Shown: piece by piece, positions 33,212 through 44,900 of the stretch | How positions within the stretch are numbered: the first letter of the stretch is position 1 | Layout: each line of letters opens with the position of its first letter | NCBI GenBank assembly: GCA_963691815.1 | Contig: OY829667.1 | Span: 6,848,821 to 6,912,820 of the forward strand | Source: Echiichthys vipera | Taxonomy: Eukaryota; Chordata; Actinopteri; Perciformes; Trachinidae | Length of the DNA stretch: 64,000 nt | Direction: 5' to 3' | The notes under the pieces: model-generated | Seen by the model: only the letters and a program-made list of their open reading frames with translations | What the model was told of the DNA's origin: nothing | Database searches by the model: none | Made by a program: the position numbers and the translations under genes

Positions 33212-33807
33212 CCGGTGTTGTGCCGTATTCAGCACCCCTGCTGTGAAACGCAACCCCTTCACATTACAGGTGATATTCTGGATCAGAAGGCTGTTGTTTC
33301 CACCTATAGGACTAGATATATACTCCTATAGGTGGAAACACCTATAGGAGTATATATCATATAGGTGTATATATATAGATATATCTATATCTATATATAG
33401 ATATATATCCTGGTAACCCACAACGGTCAGAACATTGTTTACTAACAGTCTTTCAACTATTTAAAAAAGTTTAAAGTCACAAACTTGGATAACAGTGAAC
33501 ACAAAACAACACCTTTTTGAAAGTTCTTTGGAAATAAACTGCAGCCACAATTACAAAATGAACTAAATGGATCTTTTGAGCAAGTTGAATGTATTTGATT
33601 TACCGTTTCCTAAATATAATAAATATAATCAAATATAATTCCAGCTTTTTTGCAATTAATAGGTTCAAAAGTGTGTGATTTTAATGTGGTTACCTGTATA
33701 TAAATTACTCCTATAGGTGGAAACAACAGCCTTCTGATCCAGAATATCACCTATAATGCGAGGGGGTGCATTTCACAGCAGGGGTGCTGAATACGGCACA
33801 ACACCGG
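33212..33807. repeat. Fold-back element in the 5' intron of aadat
   Basis: About 98-bp arms (33212-33310 and 33710-33807) are near-perfect reverse complements, both reading 'ccggtgttgtgccgtattc' inward from the end. The spacer includes 'acacctataggagtatatat' repeats and ATATAG palindromes at 33360-33410. It begins 80 bp upstream of the coding exon acceptor. A target-site duplication is not clear. Confidence 0.8.
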
Positions 33808-34127
33808 GTCTGTGTAGTAACATTTATTATTAAATAAGAGACATAAAATAACCCCCATTTTCAACACGCTTGGTTGCAGATTAAATTACTGTTTCGCGTT
33901 GCACAACGTAAATACCGCCTGTAACGTAAAGGAACCGGACTGTCTCGTTATATTATTAAAGTAAATAAACAGTAAACTGTGTTAAAGTGCGTTAACAGAC
34001 ACGAGCAGGGGCCCGTTGCCTTTGGGACGCCACCGTGAGCCGGTGAACTCAAACTTTACTGAATAGACTTCACACATTTAACGTTATTTACGGTTTTAAC
34101 TCGACCACGTTCTACTTCGTAACTGAC

Positions 34128-34210
34128 CTTGCGTATCTCAGCCGGACTGCCCCAGGGCATTCTGGGTAATGTATTTCTCAATTCACCGAGCTCTACTGTG
34201 GTCTTCTACC
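34128..34210 (-). other. aadat: aadat non-coding first exon (5' UTR)
   Basis: On the - strand a good donor (CGCAAG|GTCAGT, GT at 34127-34126) faces the acceptor of the ATG exon (TTTCGCAG, exon from 33132). The exon start at about 34210 is a guess. The arrangement places the fold-back element in the first intron. Confidence 0.5.
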
Positions 34211-34244
34211 GGCGCTCGTTACGTGAACTACATTACCCAAAATG
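34158..34244. promoter_or_regulatory. Two divergent ZNF143/SBS-like motifs between aadat and ino80b
   Basis: On the - strand 34174-34158 reads 'tacattacccagaatgc'. On the + strand 34226-34244 reads 'aactacattacccaaaatg'. Both are close to the vertebrate Staf/ZNF143 site (ACTACAATTCCCAGAATGC), with two or three differences. They lie head-out, 51 bp apart, just at the inferred aadat first exon, and may serve a bidirectional promoter. Confidence 0.55.
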
Positions 34245-34744
34245 TAAAATGTAAAATACACAACTATGGCAAGCATTCAATGACTTCGACAACGTTTAAT
34301 ATATGTTATTTTTACATAACTAGTTACATTTATTCACAATAAATAAAAAAGGCTGTAGATATTCACCGATTTGCGCGAGACGACGGTTAATTTCAGCGTC
34401 TTTCCACTGGAGAGCTGGCAACCATAGCAACCGTATCTTTATTTCAGATTAAAAACAAGCAAGCACATAGATATTCATACAAAATAAGACCAGTCTGCAA
34501 ATAATACATGTCAAAAATATAGGTTAACAATATATTTAAAATAATAAATTAACATATCGATTTTTAAAAATTGTATTATTTTTTATTTGTATTTCTTCGT
34601 ATTATTATTATTAGTAGTAGTAGTATTAATATAATCATTATTATTAAATCATTATTTATTAAGTTGGTTTTAATTTGTTTTTATTTATTTTATAGTTTTT
34701 ATTTTAATTAAAAAAAAAAAAATTAACGTATCGATGGTTTTAAG

Positions 34745-34962
34745 CTTGACCGGAAATGACGAAGATGATGAACTTCCGTGTTGTTAGCTGAGTCGTGCTG
34801 CTAACTAGCTACGCGTTACAAACTGTGCAGCGTTGTAGTTTAATTTTAACTTATAAACAAACTTTCCTCAGGTTCGCAGTTTGAGTCGCGTCTCTTTCTT
34901 TCAAACCGGAAACTCTAAAGTCTATTTTTGCGATGGGAGTTTTTTCAGGCACGATAAATAAG
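34745..34962 (+). other. ino80b: ino80b promoter and non-coding first exon
   Basis: An ETS-type core (accggaaatgacg, from 34749) precedes a CpG-containing stretch. A donor AAG|GTACAG at 34962/34963 can join the acceptor CTCTGCAG ending at 35795. The resulting leader carries short upstream frames. Exon limits are inferred from motifs. Confidence 0.45.
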
Positions 34963-34979
34963 GTACAGTTAGCTTAGCA

Positions 34980-35670
34980 AGCTAACCGCTCATATACCTC
35001 ACTTAACAGATACAATATATATATATATATGTATAATAGAAATGTGTGGTAATGTCTCAGCTTACACGTTAAACAGAACAATTACATGCACTTACATTGT
35101 AATTATTTTGTAATTGTATGTATTTCTTTTTATTCATTTTGAATATGTATTTATATTAATTTGTATATTATATTTATTAATTTGAATACATTTGTATTTA
35201 TATTTATTTATTATTATTATTAATTATTATTTATTTATTGTTATTCATATGCTTATATTTATATATATTTTGTTTTTCTTTTTATTAATTATAAATATAT
35301 TTATTTTTATATTATATTTATTCATTTGAATCCATTTATATTTATTTGACATTATTTATTTTAATATGAATATATTTGTTTTTATATTATTTATTCATTT
35401 GAATACATTTATATATATATTTATTTGACATTTCATTTTATTCATATTAATATACTTTTAAATATATACATTTAGATTTCTCTATTCTTATTATACACAA
35501 AATATTAAAAAATATTGTATATAGTGTTCCTGTTATTTTTTATATTTCCCTGTGTTTATATCGTTCATATGTTTCTGAATTTATTGTTTCTTCTCTGTTT
35601 TCAATCCACTTTGCTGCTCTAATAAGGACATTTCCCCTTTGTGGGACTATAATATAATACATCTTATCTT
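34980..35670. repeat. AT-rich sequence ending in a LINE tail
   Basis: ATTTAT/TATATT low-complexity sequence, then 'gtgggactataatataatac' and 'atcttatcttatttc' at 35640-35670. This is the same tail type as 17888-18110, in the opposite direction. It lies in the ino80b 5' intron. Confidence 0.55.
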
Positions 35671-35885
35671 ATTTCTTCATTATGCAAACGAGGGGGTGTG
35701 TGTCATGTGTTATAACTGTTGCCTTTTTAAAATAATAATAATAATAATAATAGTAATCAGTGTTAAGGTATCAGGTGTGTTTCTCTCCTCTGCAGAGAGC
35801 ACTTCATTTCCCAGAGTTCTCTGCTGCACTGTAGAGCTGTAACTCTCCGTCCTGTCCTGGTGTTTACATCCCTGCCGTCGTTTCA

Positions 35886-37926
35886 ATGGGGAAAAGGAAA
35901 GACATGATTCACCCCAGGTTTCTTGGTGAGTATATGAGATTAATGGCATTTCATTAATATTTTTTATAGGCAGGGTTTTCCTTATGCTGAAAGATACACA
36001 CAATCATTATGCACACTTTTAAAGCTTTAAATCTTACCTTCATGAAAGTTATTATGTTGAAACTAAGACGTGTTGATTCAACTTGATGGTCTTTGGATTC
36101 TGAATGTTGTCTTGTGGGGTGCTGTTTTATACTTATATGTAAGATAAGTATATACCAGTCAATATGCTACGAAAAATGAATAATATGTAATTAATTTGAT
36201 CAAATGTGACAAAAAAAAATCTGTTTTAATTTAAAAAACGTTGTGTTTTGTTGATTCTGTTGAAAATGTTACTTTTTTTTAAGCAGTCTACCAAAAATCA
36301 GCAGTTAAAAAATGTTTTGGACGGATATTATTGCTTCATATGAATCTTTTTGTTTGACATTTGTGCATATATCTATGGCTGTATGGATTTAATAGTTCGT
36401 ACATGGTTGTTGTTGTCGTCCTCTGCAGGTGAAGGCGGCTCTAGCCTGCACAGCGTTCACAAGCGAAAACACAAAAAACACAAGAAGCACAAGAGGAAGC
36501 ACCACAGCTTCGCAGAGGCCCCGGAGCCCGAGCCCATCATTGTTCCTCGGCCTCCTCCGCAGCTCCGACTCAAGATCAAACTGGGAGGACAGACGCTGGG
36601 GACCAAGAGGTGAGTGCGAGGTGGTGAAGACGGAACATCAGGTTCACCTGAACCCAATCACTCAGGGGGTTTCTGTTTCCTGTCTGTAACAGTGTTCCCA
36701 CCTTCACCGTGCATCCCGGAGTGGCTTGTCCTCCCTCTCCCTTGATGATTATTAATAATGTGGATGATGATGATGACGACGATGACGACGACGATGATGA
36801 TGACGACGACGATGACGAGGAACCCTCTGTGCCTCTGGAGCAGTATCGGGCCTGGCTTGGTGAGTTCCAAGTACTAAAGTAAATGGTGTCATTAGAGTAG
36901 ATCACCCGGGGTTTAAGTTAGAGCTGGACGATATGGAGCAAGATGTGCCAAATGTCCCACAAGCACTTTTAACCAAGTGCACAATATCAACGTGTAGATG
37001 AAATCAACACAACGTAAACTGCTGTTTTTTAAATAACCAAGGCACTAACAACAAAAACCTTTTTTTTATAGGTTCTGAGCAAAGTTATTTTTTATTCCCT
37101 TTGCTCCCTTTCAGTCTAAAAACACTAACGGAGAGGAGTCCAAAGATCCATCATGTTGTTCTTGTTTGTTCTGTATCAGATGAAGACAGCAACCTGGCTA
37201 CGTCCCCTATGCCCAACATGGACTCAGACTCCATGCTGTGTGTGCCTGTAGACGAGGAGGAGAGGTGGCTGGACGCTCTGGAGAAGGGCGAGCTCGACGA
37301 CAACGGAGAGCTGAAGAAGGAGATCGATGAGTCTCTGCTTACAACCAGACAGGTGAGGAAGAGCAAGAGCAGGATAGATGTGTACTTCAGTCCTCTTTTA
37401 ATTAAAAAGATGATACATATATCCATGAGTATATATATTTTGTGTGTGTGTGTGTGTTCAGAAAGCCCTGTTACATAAGCAGCAGAGCCAGCCTCTCCTG
37501 GAGCTCCCCATGGGTTACAAGGAGAAAGAGATGACCGCAGAGATGATGCAGAAGCGGGAAGAACGAGCCCGAAAGAGACGCCTACAAGCGGCCAAGAAGG
37601 CAGAGGACAACAAGAACCAGACCATAGAGAGGCTGACGAAAACCAGCAAGGCCAAGATCAAAAGCATGAGAGAGAGGAAGGCCAAGCAGAATCAGTGTCC
37701 CATGGTTCGGTACAGCGACTGCGCACAGGGCATGGCCATCTCCTTTCCCACAGGAGTTCCCGCTCCAGCCCCAACACCTCCCTGTCCTCCACTAGCCGCC
37801 CCAGTGAGCTGCGGGGTCAGCGGCTGCTCCAACCGCAAGAAGTACTCCTGCTCAAAGAGCGGGGTTCCTCTCTGCAGCCTTGAGTGTTACAAGAGGAACC
37901 TGCTGCTCGTTCAGAGCGCAGCTTGA
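35886..37926 (+). CDS. ino80b: ino80b: INO80 complex subunit B (Zn-HIT protein)
   Basis: Five coding exons, 35886-35925, 36429-36609, 36693-36859, 37180-37352 and 37462-37926, give 341 residues (human 356) with consistent phases and GT-AG ends. The product is a subunit of the INO80 ATP-dependent chromatin remodeller. Seen in order: a basic His/Lys tract (KRKHKKHKKHKRKHH, about 25-40), LRLKIKLGGQTLGTK, an acidic run of 18 Asp, VPLEQYRAWL, EERWLDALEKGELDDNG, a PAPA-1 type basic helix (KREERARKRRLQAAKKAED), and a C-terminal HIT zinc finger with Cys at about 304, 309, 317, 325 and 329. The start, MGKRKDMIHPRFLG, lies in its own small exon; the human N-terminus differs, so this start is less certain than the rest. 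Confidence 0.94.
36758..36820 (+). repeat. ino80b: GAT/GAC coding repeat (Asp18) in ino80b
   Basis: Eighteen consecutive GAT or GAC codons in exon 3, followed by two Glu codons. The mixed codons suggest it is partly stabilised against slippage. The human protein is much less Asp-rich here. Confidence 0.9.
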
Positions 37927-38422
37927 ACTTGAAAGGGCTCAATACTTATAATGAACGCAGGTGTAGTTCTCATACTAAGCTGGGATGTGATGAAGGCGCG
38001 TACAGAGACTCCACAAGGTCATTTGATGACTTGAACATTAAAAGGATGCACGTGGCCGCACAGATGTGGATGGTTCAATTTAAACTTTAGTCAAAAGTCT
38101 TTTCCGGACTAAGAATGTGGATTTACTTTTTGTCCTCTTTCCCTTTTTTGTGTCACTTTCATAATAATGGTTTTCCCTGCAGTGATGCCGGGTACACAAT
38201 GCAATTATGTACATTATAAAATATTACGATCTGTGTACCAAGCACGATGCCATTATGATTCCATTTGTTAAAAACTACACAAAAATATTATTTCTGTAGA
38301 AGTTTGAAGAAAGAGTAGAATTGGTTCCACTAGTTTGGACTATATTTTTTATTTTCTCAATAATGTCAAATGATGTTTAGAGACTGAAAATTGTCAATGA
38401 CAAGTGCATTAATTTTGCATAG

Positions 38423-38428
38423 AATAAA
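38423..38428 (+). terminator. ino80b: ino80b poly(A) signal
   Basis: AATAAA, 497 bp after the ino80b stop codon and the first good signal on this strand. A 3' UTR of about 500 nt is inferred. Confidence 0.55.
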
Positions 38429-38604
38429 CAACAGACTGTATCGGTTCTTTAATTTCAATTTTGTATCAAATTATTCGATTGCCATACAAAACTGTACATC
38501 TTAAATTAAGTCACAGATGAAATGTCTTTCCAGCACAATACAAAGTGTGAAAATATCAATACAACCTGCTCTGCCAGCACGGAGATGTGTGCAGCGGCGT
38601 AGTT

Positions 38605-38610
38605 TTTATT
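38605..38610 (-). terminator. intu: intu poly(A) signal
   Basis: AATAAA on the - strand, about 300 bp beyond the intu stop. The inferred ino80b and intu ends are tail-to-tail, within about 180 bp of each other. Confidence 0.5.
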
Positions 38611-38908
38611 GGTCCAGCTCAGAAACACTCACCGGGAAGTTTTGTCTTCTCTTCTCAAAGGTTTACACCAAAGTGACTGAGGGGCGTTTCAGATCCAAGA
38701 GGACCTTTGCACACATCTATGATGAGCAACAAGGCAAAAAAGTCAACTGGTTTGAATTCACTGCTACTTGCTTATCACATCTGAAAGGCAACAGTCAAAC
38801 TGTTTATCTGCAGAAAAGCATCTGTTGCCCTCTGGTGTTTTCCACTAGCAACAGATGTGACAAGCAACGTTGTAGTTTGTGTGTCCGTCATTGCAACAGG
38901 TCTAATAA

Positions 38909-41900
38909 TCACAAGGCCAGGCCGAAGGAGAGTCTGAAGGCCATCTCTACGGGAACCTCTGCCACCGAGTCATGGAAACACACGTAGAATTCCTGAGGGA
39001 CGGGTTCAAGCAACATCCGCCTGGAAAGAAGAAAAAAAGGACCCGGACTTGAGGAAAAGCCTTTGATTTTGCAGTTATGTCAATGCTAAAAAAGACATTT
39101 AGCAGCAGAAATTTGTACTAAAATACAAATGAATTTACTCGGACAACTAAGAGGAGAAGAAGCAAACCAAAATGTACATATTCTGTTACCTTAGGGGTTC
39201 TAAAGCATAGTTATAACTGTCTACAATGCAACTGTGTGTAGCTCATAACTGTTATACCTGAATGGTTGCATTCCCTGCTTCTTGAACAACACGTACTTCC
39301 ACTAGTGAAGAACTAAACGTCACCGGACGTTTATTTCTGTAAAAATATCAGGTCCCTCCCCAATAATTAAAAAAAATGTGGCTTGTGGATAAAACTGTTT
39401 AAAACTTACGTACCCTATAACCCAGTACGTCATAGTGGGAGCAGGTTTCCTCTGGTCAGTCCAGTTCTCAGGTTTGCATTGAAACAGGACTCCATGTTCC
39501 TTCACTGGACCCAGACCCCAACCACCTACCTGGGGCCGGTCTGCAGCCCGACGCCCCTGCAAGAGAGAACACACTAACAATTAGGAAAAAAATCATACTA
39601 CTTTATGTTAAAAAGTTAAAATGAAAAAAAAAAAAAATATTTGTGCGGAATTATAAGCAGCCTTCCTCGTTAGTATAGTGGACAGTATCTCCGCCTGTCA
39701 CGCGGAAGACCGGGGTTCGATTCCCCGACGGGGAGTATTTATTGTTCCAGGACGCAGAAATATATCAAATATGTCTGGAATTTACTTTTTTATTTAGTAA
39801 AAGTAGGACCTGGTCATGGGGGCATCCTTACTAGATGCCAAAACCACCTCAACTGGCTTCTTTCAAAGCAAAGGAGCAGCGGCTCTACTCTGAGTTCCTC
39901 ACGGATGGCTGAACTTCTCACCCTGTCTCTAAGGGCGCACTCACACTGTCGTTCTGTCCCGGGCCAAAACCGTTTTTTCAGCTAAAGCCTAGTACGTTTA
40001 AGCAGTGTGAGTGCACCCGTTCCGCGCATAACAGCCGACAGCGGGCCGCCCACGGCCCACTTGAAAGAGGTGGGCTTTAGCAGAGCCGTTTGCACATGTA
40101 CGAGCACGAGCGTGCGCACGTGTACGAGCACGAGCACAAGCACGAGCCCTACGGCAGTAGCGTTATGTGCGCCTGTTCGGACATAGTAAATAGAAGGACG
40201 GACCATGCGCGGACATTTAACAACAACAACAATGGCGGTGAAAGGTTCACGTTGGTGTGATGCGGAGGTGGAGTGTTTACTGCAGCTTTGGTCGGATGAA
40301 AATATTCAAAAACAGTCGACAAGACGCACAAAAACTCCGAGGTCTGTGGAAAGATTTGTAAACAAAGCCACACACACACGATCAAGGCGTGTGACGTGTT
40401 ACGGCGTGATGTCGTATGGACAGCAAGAAGTATTGGCCGAGGCCCTGGCAGTGAGAGTAAAAACTGGGCAGGGGCGCGGGGGGAGAGGGAGGGGGGACAA
40501 GTACCCTAAAACCCGGGTCGCGGTGCGGAAGGACAGTGTGAGTGCGCCCTAAGTGAGACGCCAGCCACCCTCCTGAGAAAACCCATTTCAGCCGCTTGTA
40601 CGCGCAATCTTGTTCTTGACCATAGGTGAGGGTAGAAAGGAAGTTTGCCAGATAGATTGAGAGCTTTGCCTTCCGGCCCAGCTCTCTTTTCGTCACAATG
40701 GTGCAGTAAAGCAAAAAAAATACTGCCCCGCTGCGCCGGCCAAACTCTCACTCCATTGTTCCCTCACTCACGAACAAGACCCCAAGATACTTGAACTCCT
40801 TCACTTAGGGGTAAAGAACTCATTCCCTACCCCGAAGTAAGCATCCACTGGCTGTTTAATACTCGGCTGCGAACCGATCCAGTGAGAGCTGAAGGTCACT
40901 GACCGATGATGCCACCAATGTCAAAATGAAAAAAAAAAAAAAAATCGGAAAATATCGTAAGCAGCCTTCCTCGTTAGTATAGTGGACAGTATCTCCGCCT
41001 GTCACGCGGAAGACCGGGGTTCGATTCCCCGACGGGGAGTGTTTATTGCATTTTTACGATGTATGTCTCAAAAATATCTTTGTATGGTATGTTATCATGG
41101 AAAATAGTTGTCTGGAACGTCACAAAAAGTCATATTGTAGAGGAAAAAAGTCTTAGCATGATATTACAGTATCTCAAAAAAGTCAAAATATAAAATGTCC
41201 AAAACTGTCTCGGTATAATTTGTCGAAAAAAGTCAGGAAAAGACAAAGAAGATGTGTCCGAAAAAATACGCCATAAAAAAGATTAATATGTTGAAAAAGT
41301 TAAAAAAAAAAAAAGTCCAAATATAAAATGTCCAGAAAATGCATAACTTGTCGAAGAAAGTCAAGAAAAGTTTTTCCAAAAAATGCGCCAAAAACCAAAA
41401 AGTCAATGTATAGTATGTCGCGCAGAAGATTGGGGTTCGATTCCCCAATAGGGAGAATTGAGTTGATTGCAATTATTATGTTTTATATAAAGAAAAAGGG
41501 AATTGTATGGTATACAATGAAAAGTATTTTTTTTATACTCTGTCAGTTAATTACTTAATACTTGAAAAACGAATCATTAAAGTCACAGTACAGTTTGCCA
41601 ACATGCCAGTGAGTTGAAAAGAAGTCCTAATAGGCGACACATGGTCTGAAGTGGAGACTTTACACAGTTATAAATGAATAAACCCAGACTCACCCTGGCT
41701 GGCAGGCTCTGCTGAAACGCAGCCCGTATGGAGAGGCAGCAGTGGTGGAAGTTGCTGATGAGCTGTGGGTGAATGGAGCCACTGAGCTGAGCCACTTCTC
41801 TGTGAGTCGGAGCGATGAAGATCCCCTGAACAGTTTCCATCAGGACGTAGTGGAACAAGGTGTTCTCTGCACCTGAAGTCAGTCTGTTAGAAAGAGAAGA

Positions 41901-44900
41901 TTTAGGTTCTTAGCTGTAGCAAGTTCCAGCTAATGTTTATTATATATGCAGTTAGACTGAAACACCCACTTCATGATGTTGTACATCTCCTCTGTCTCCT
42001 TTTCAGTCAGGGTCTTCTTCAGGGTGCCGAGGTAGAATGGGTTTGGGCGCTTCTTCCTGGGAATCTGATCAAAGCGTGCAACAAGCCTTGGTCAGAACAT
42101 TACAATATGCACTATAATATTTAAATATATGACAAGAATAGAGTCTAATAAAATCTGCTTTTCTTAGACATAAGGGTTGGAAATACATAACCTTTTTGAA
42201 TTGCAAAATTAAAGTGTAATTCTGGCGAAAAATGGTCTTTTTCGGCACTGACACTCATCTAATAAGCCATTGGGGCAGTTTGATTTCGAATAACAACTAA
42301 TAACTGAGAAATCCGGGAGAGTCGCTAACAGCCAGATGTGGCTAACACTGATTAGCTTCGGGGCAGAACGGTGAAGGCATTAAAACGGCCTTTTTAACCA
42401 CTGGCCCCTGTACCAGCTCCTCTCATAGTCAAGTCCATTAAAGTGGATTACCAAAGTCAATCCAAAAGGAAGGAGCCCATTGGTGCTTTGTTTTATGTGT
42501 AGGGACTCTTCTCATGCTGCTGCAGAGGTTTGGTGTCATTTTCAGCAGTATTAGTGGTTAAAAAAGACGTTTGAATTTATTATTATTTTTTTTACTTTTT
42601 ATTTAAGTGTTGAACATTTCTAAATGTCTTCCTGGATCTTATCATTTATTATTTTGTAGATTATTTCAGATATTTTATTGAGTTTCTGACTAATTAACAC
42701 TCCTAGGTATGTTGTTGATGTTGCTTCCCACTTCACTTTATATTTCAGCCTAATATCATAACTTGGTGTGTAATTAAAAGAGAGTATTTGTGTCTTAGCT
42801 ATGTTCAATTTATATCCTTGACTTTTGACCATACTCATCTAAAGTTGACATGAGTTTCAGGGGTGTTGGATTAGGATTTTGGAGATAGATAATAATGTCA
42901 TCTGCAAAGAGTCCTATTATATGGTCCTCATTTGCTATGCAGATTCCTCTCAGCTCTTTATTTCGTCTTATGCTAGGGGCCCTATGAATATCGCAAGAAG
43001 TGCAGGGCTAAGACAGCAACCCTGGTGGGTGTCTCTGTATGGCCTAAAGCTGATTTTTATTCTAGCAGTTGAGTCCCTGTAATGTTCCTGCATGCACCGA
43101 ACAAATTGACCATTGAAGCCATCCCTCTCTAGCACTCGATACAGAAAGGGCCAACAGACCCTATAAAAGGCCCTTTCTGCGTCTAAACTGGCCAGTACCA
43201 CCCTTTTTTATTAATCTGTTCTATGATGTCACAGGTTCGTCTAATGTTGGCATCCTTTTTATAGACCCTGTCTGATCCTCATTGATTAAGTCGAGCAGGA
43301 GATGCTCAATTCTTTTAGAAATAATAGATGTAAACGACTTGTTATCTACATTCAATATAGAGATTAGACGATATGATTCACAATTTTCTTCATTCTTCCC
43401 TTCTTTTGGAATTACTGATATCACTGCCTCTTTCCATGATGGTAGTGCCACAGCTTTTAATAGAGTCCAATTAAATTAATCTAACATATTAGGAGCAATG
43501 TCCTTTTTCAAAATCTTACAGCATTAATGCAGGAAGCCATCACTTCCAGGGCATTTATTTGCTTTCAGTTTACTGATAGCCATGTCAAGTTCTTTTTTCG
43601 TGATGGGAGCAAATCATTTATCGTTTTGAAGTTTCCCTTTGGAGGGGCGGTCTAATGATGACAAATATTGTATAATGTTTTCTCCATCTACAGTTTTGGG
43701 CTGCAAATAAAGAGTTTCATAGTAAACTTGCAAAATTTTATGGATTGCATCTGGTTCACAAGTTATTGTTATTCTCTAACTTTATGTACTGCATAAAGCC
43801 TAAGGCGTTTAGTTGGAATTTTTGTTGCTTTTGGGTCTGACTCATAAAAGCTTTGCTTACTAAATCTCAATTTATTTTCCAATTCATCGTTCACAATATT
43901 ATTTATTCAAACTTTTACTTCTTTAATCTGTTTTTTCAAGCCTTTGTCCTCATCTTTTAGTTGTCGCTTCTCTAATTTTCTCGGCCTATTCTCTAGTTCA
44001 TCCTATTTTGATCTCATCAACATTTTTAAATATGTTGTTCTTAAAATGAGTTTCCCTCTCATAAATGCCTTAACCTGCCAAAAGTTTGACAAAGAAACAA
44101 CCACACAAGAACAGACATAGGCTCAACAACTGTACCTTGAAAAGGCCCCCGCCACCTCCACTTCCATCAGACCCCAGCGAGTCCCGACGCCCCCCCAGCT
44201 TTCTCCCGGAGTCTGGGGTGGAATGTGGACTGAGGCCTTGAGCCATTGATGACCCAGCATCCAACGGTCCCTCACTCCCGCTGTCTGAGAGGCTCCTCTG
44301 GGGGCTTGACCTCCGGGCATTTTCACCGAACAGACTGCGGCCTCTGGATCCTGTGGAGGAGCCTTTAACTGCTCCGGCTAACTTGCTGAAGACAGGCGAG
44401 GAAGAGGCAAGGTTATCTAGCTGGTCACGGGTCGTGGCAGCAGGCAGGAACCAGTCAGCACAGGACAGGCAGAGAGCAGGTGGAGCATTCAGACGCTCCT
44501 CAATACCTGCCTCCAACACCTCCAACTGCAGCAAAGTAGCCTTCACCTGTAGTAGGAAAGGGAAAAATGAAGAAGCCACGTCTTTTACCAATCTTCAGCC
44601 TTCCTCGTTAGTATAGTGGACAGTATCTCCGCCTGTCACGCGGAAGACCGGGGTTCGATTCCCCGACGGGGAGTGTTTATTGCATTTTTAAGATGTATGT
44701 GTCAAAAATATCTTTGTATGGTATGTCTTTATTAGGTAAGTTAAGTATTCATTGCACCAAGAGGCAAAAGTATGTTAAATATGTTAAGAATTTCCTTTAG
44801 GGGGTCATTTGATCTATCAGGTCCTGTTGAAGCACAAGCACACACTGCATGAGCTGAGTTGGGAAAACTTAAAGTATGGTCTTTCCTGTTTTGTTATCTA

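Noticed and set aside
34418..34431. RFX X-box-like site (gcaaccatagcaac) between aadat and ino80b
   Set aside because: The two half-sites are direct repeats rather than the inverted halves of a true X-box, and no ciliary gene starts here.
40205..40552. A separate host gene with a Myb-like domain
   Set aside because: It lies wholly inside the Harbinger-type element and decays after the first helix region; treated as transposon-derived.
44042..44075. Remaining right half of MITE copy 3 beyond the L1 fragment
   Set aside because: Only 'aatgcctt' is shared; the following bases do not continue the MITE, so the match is probably chance.
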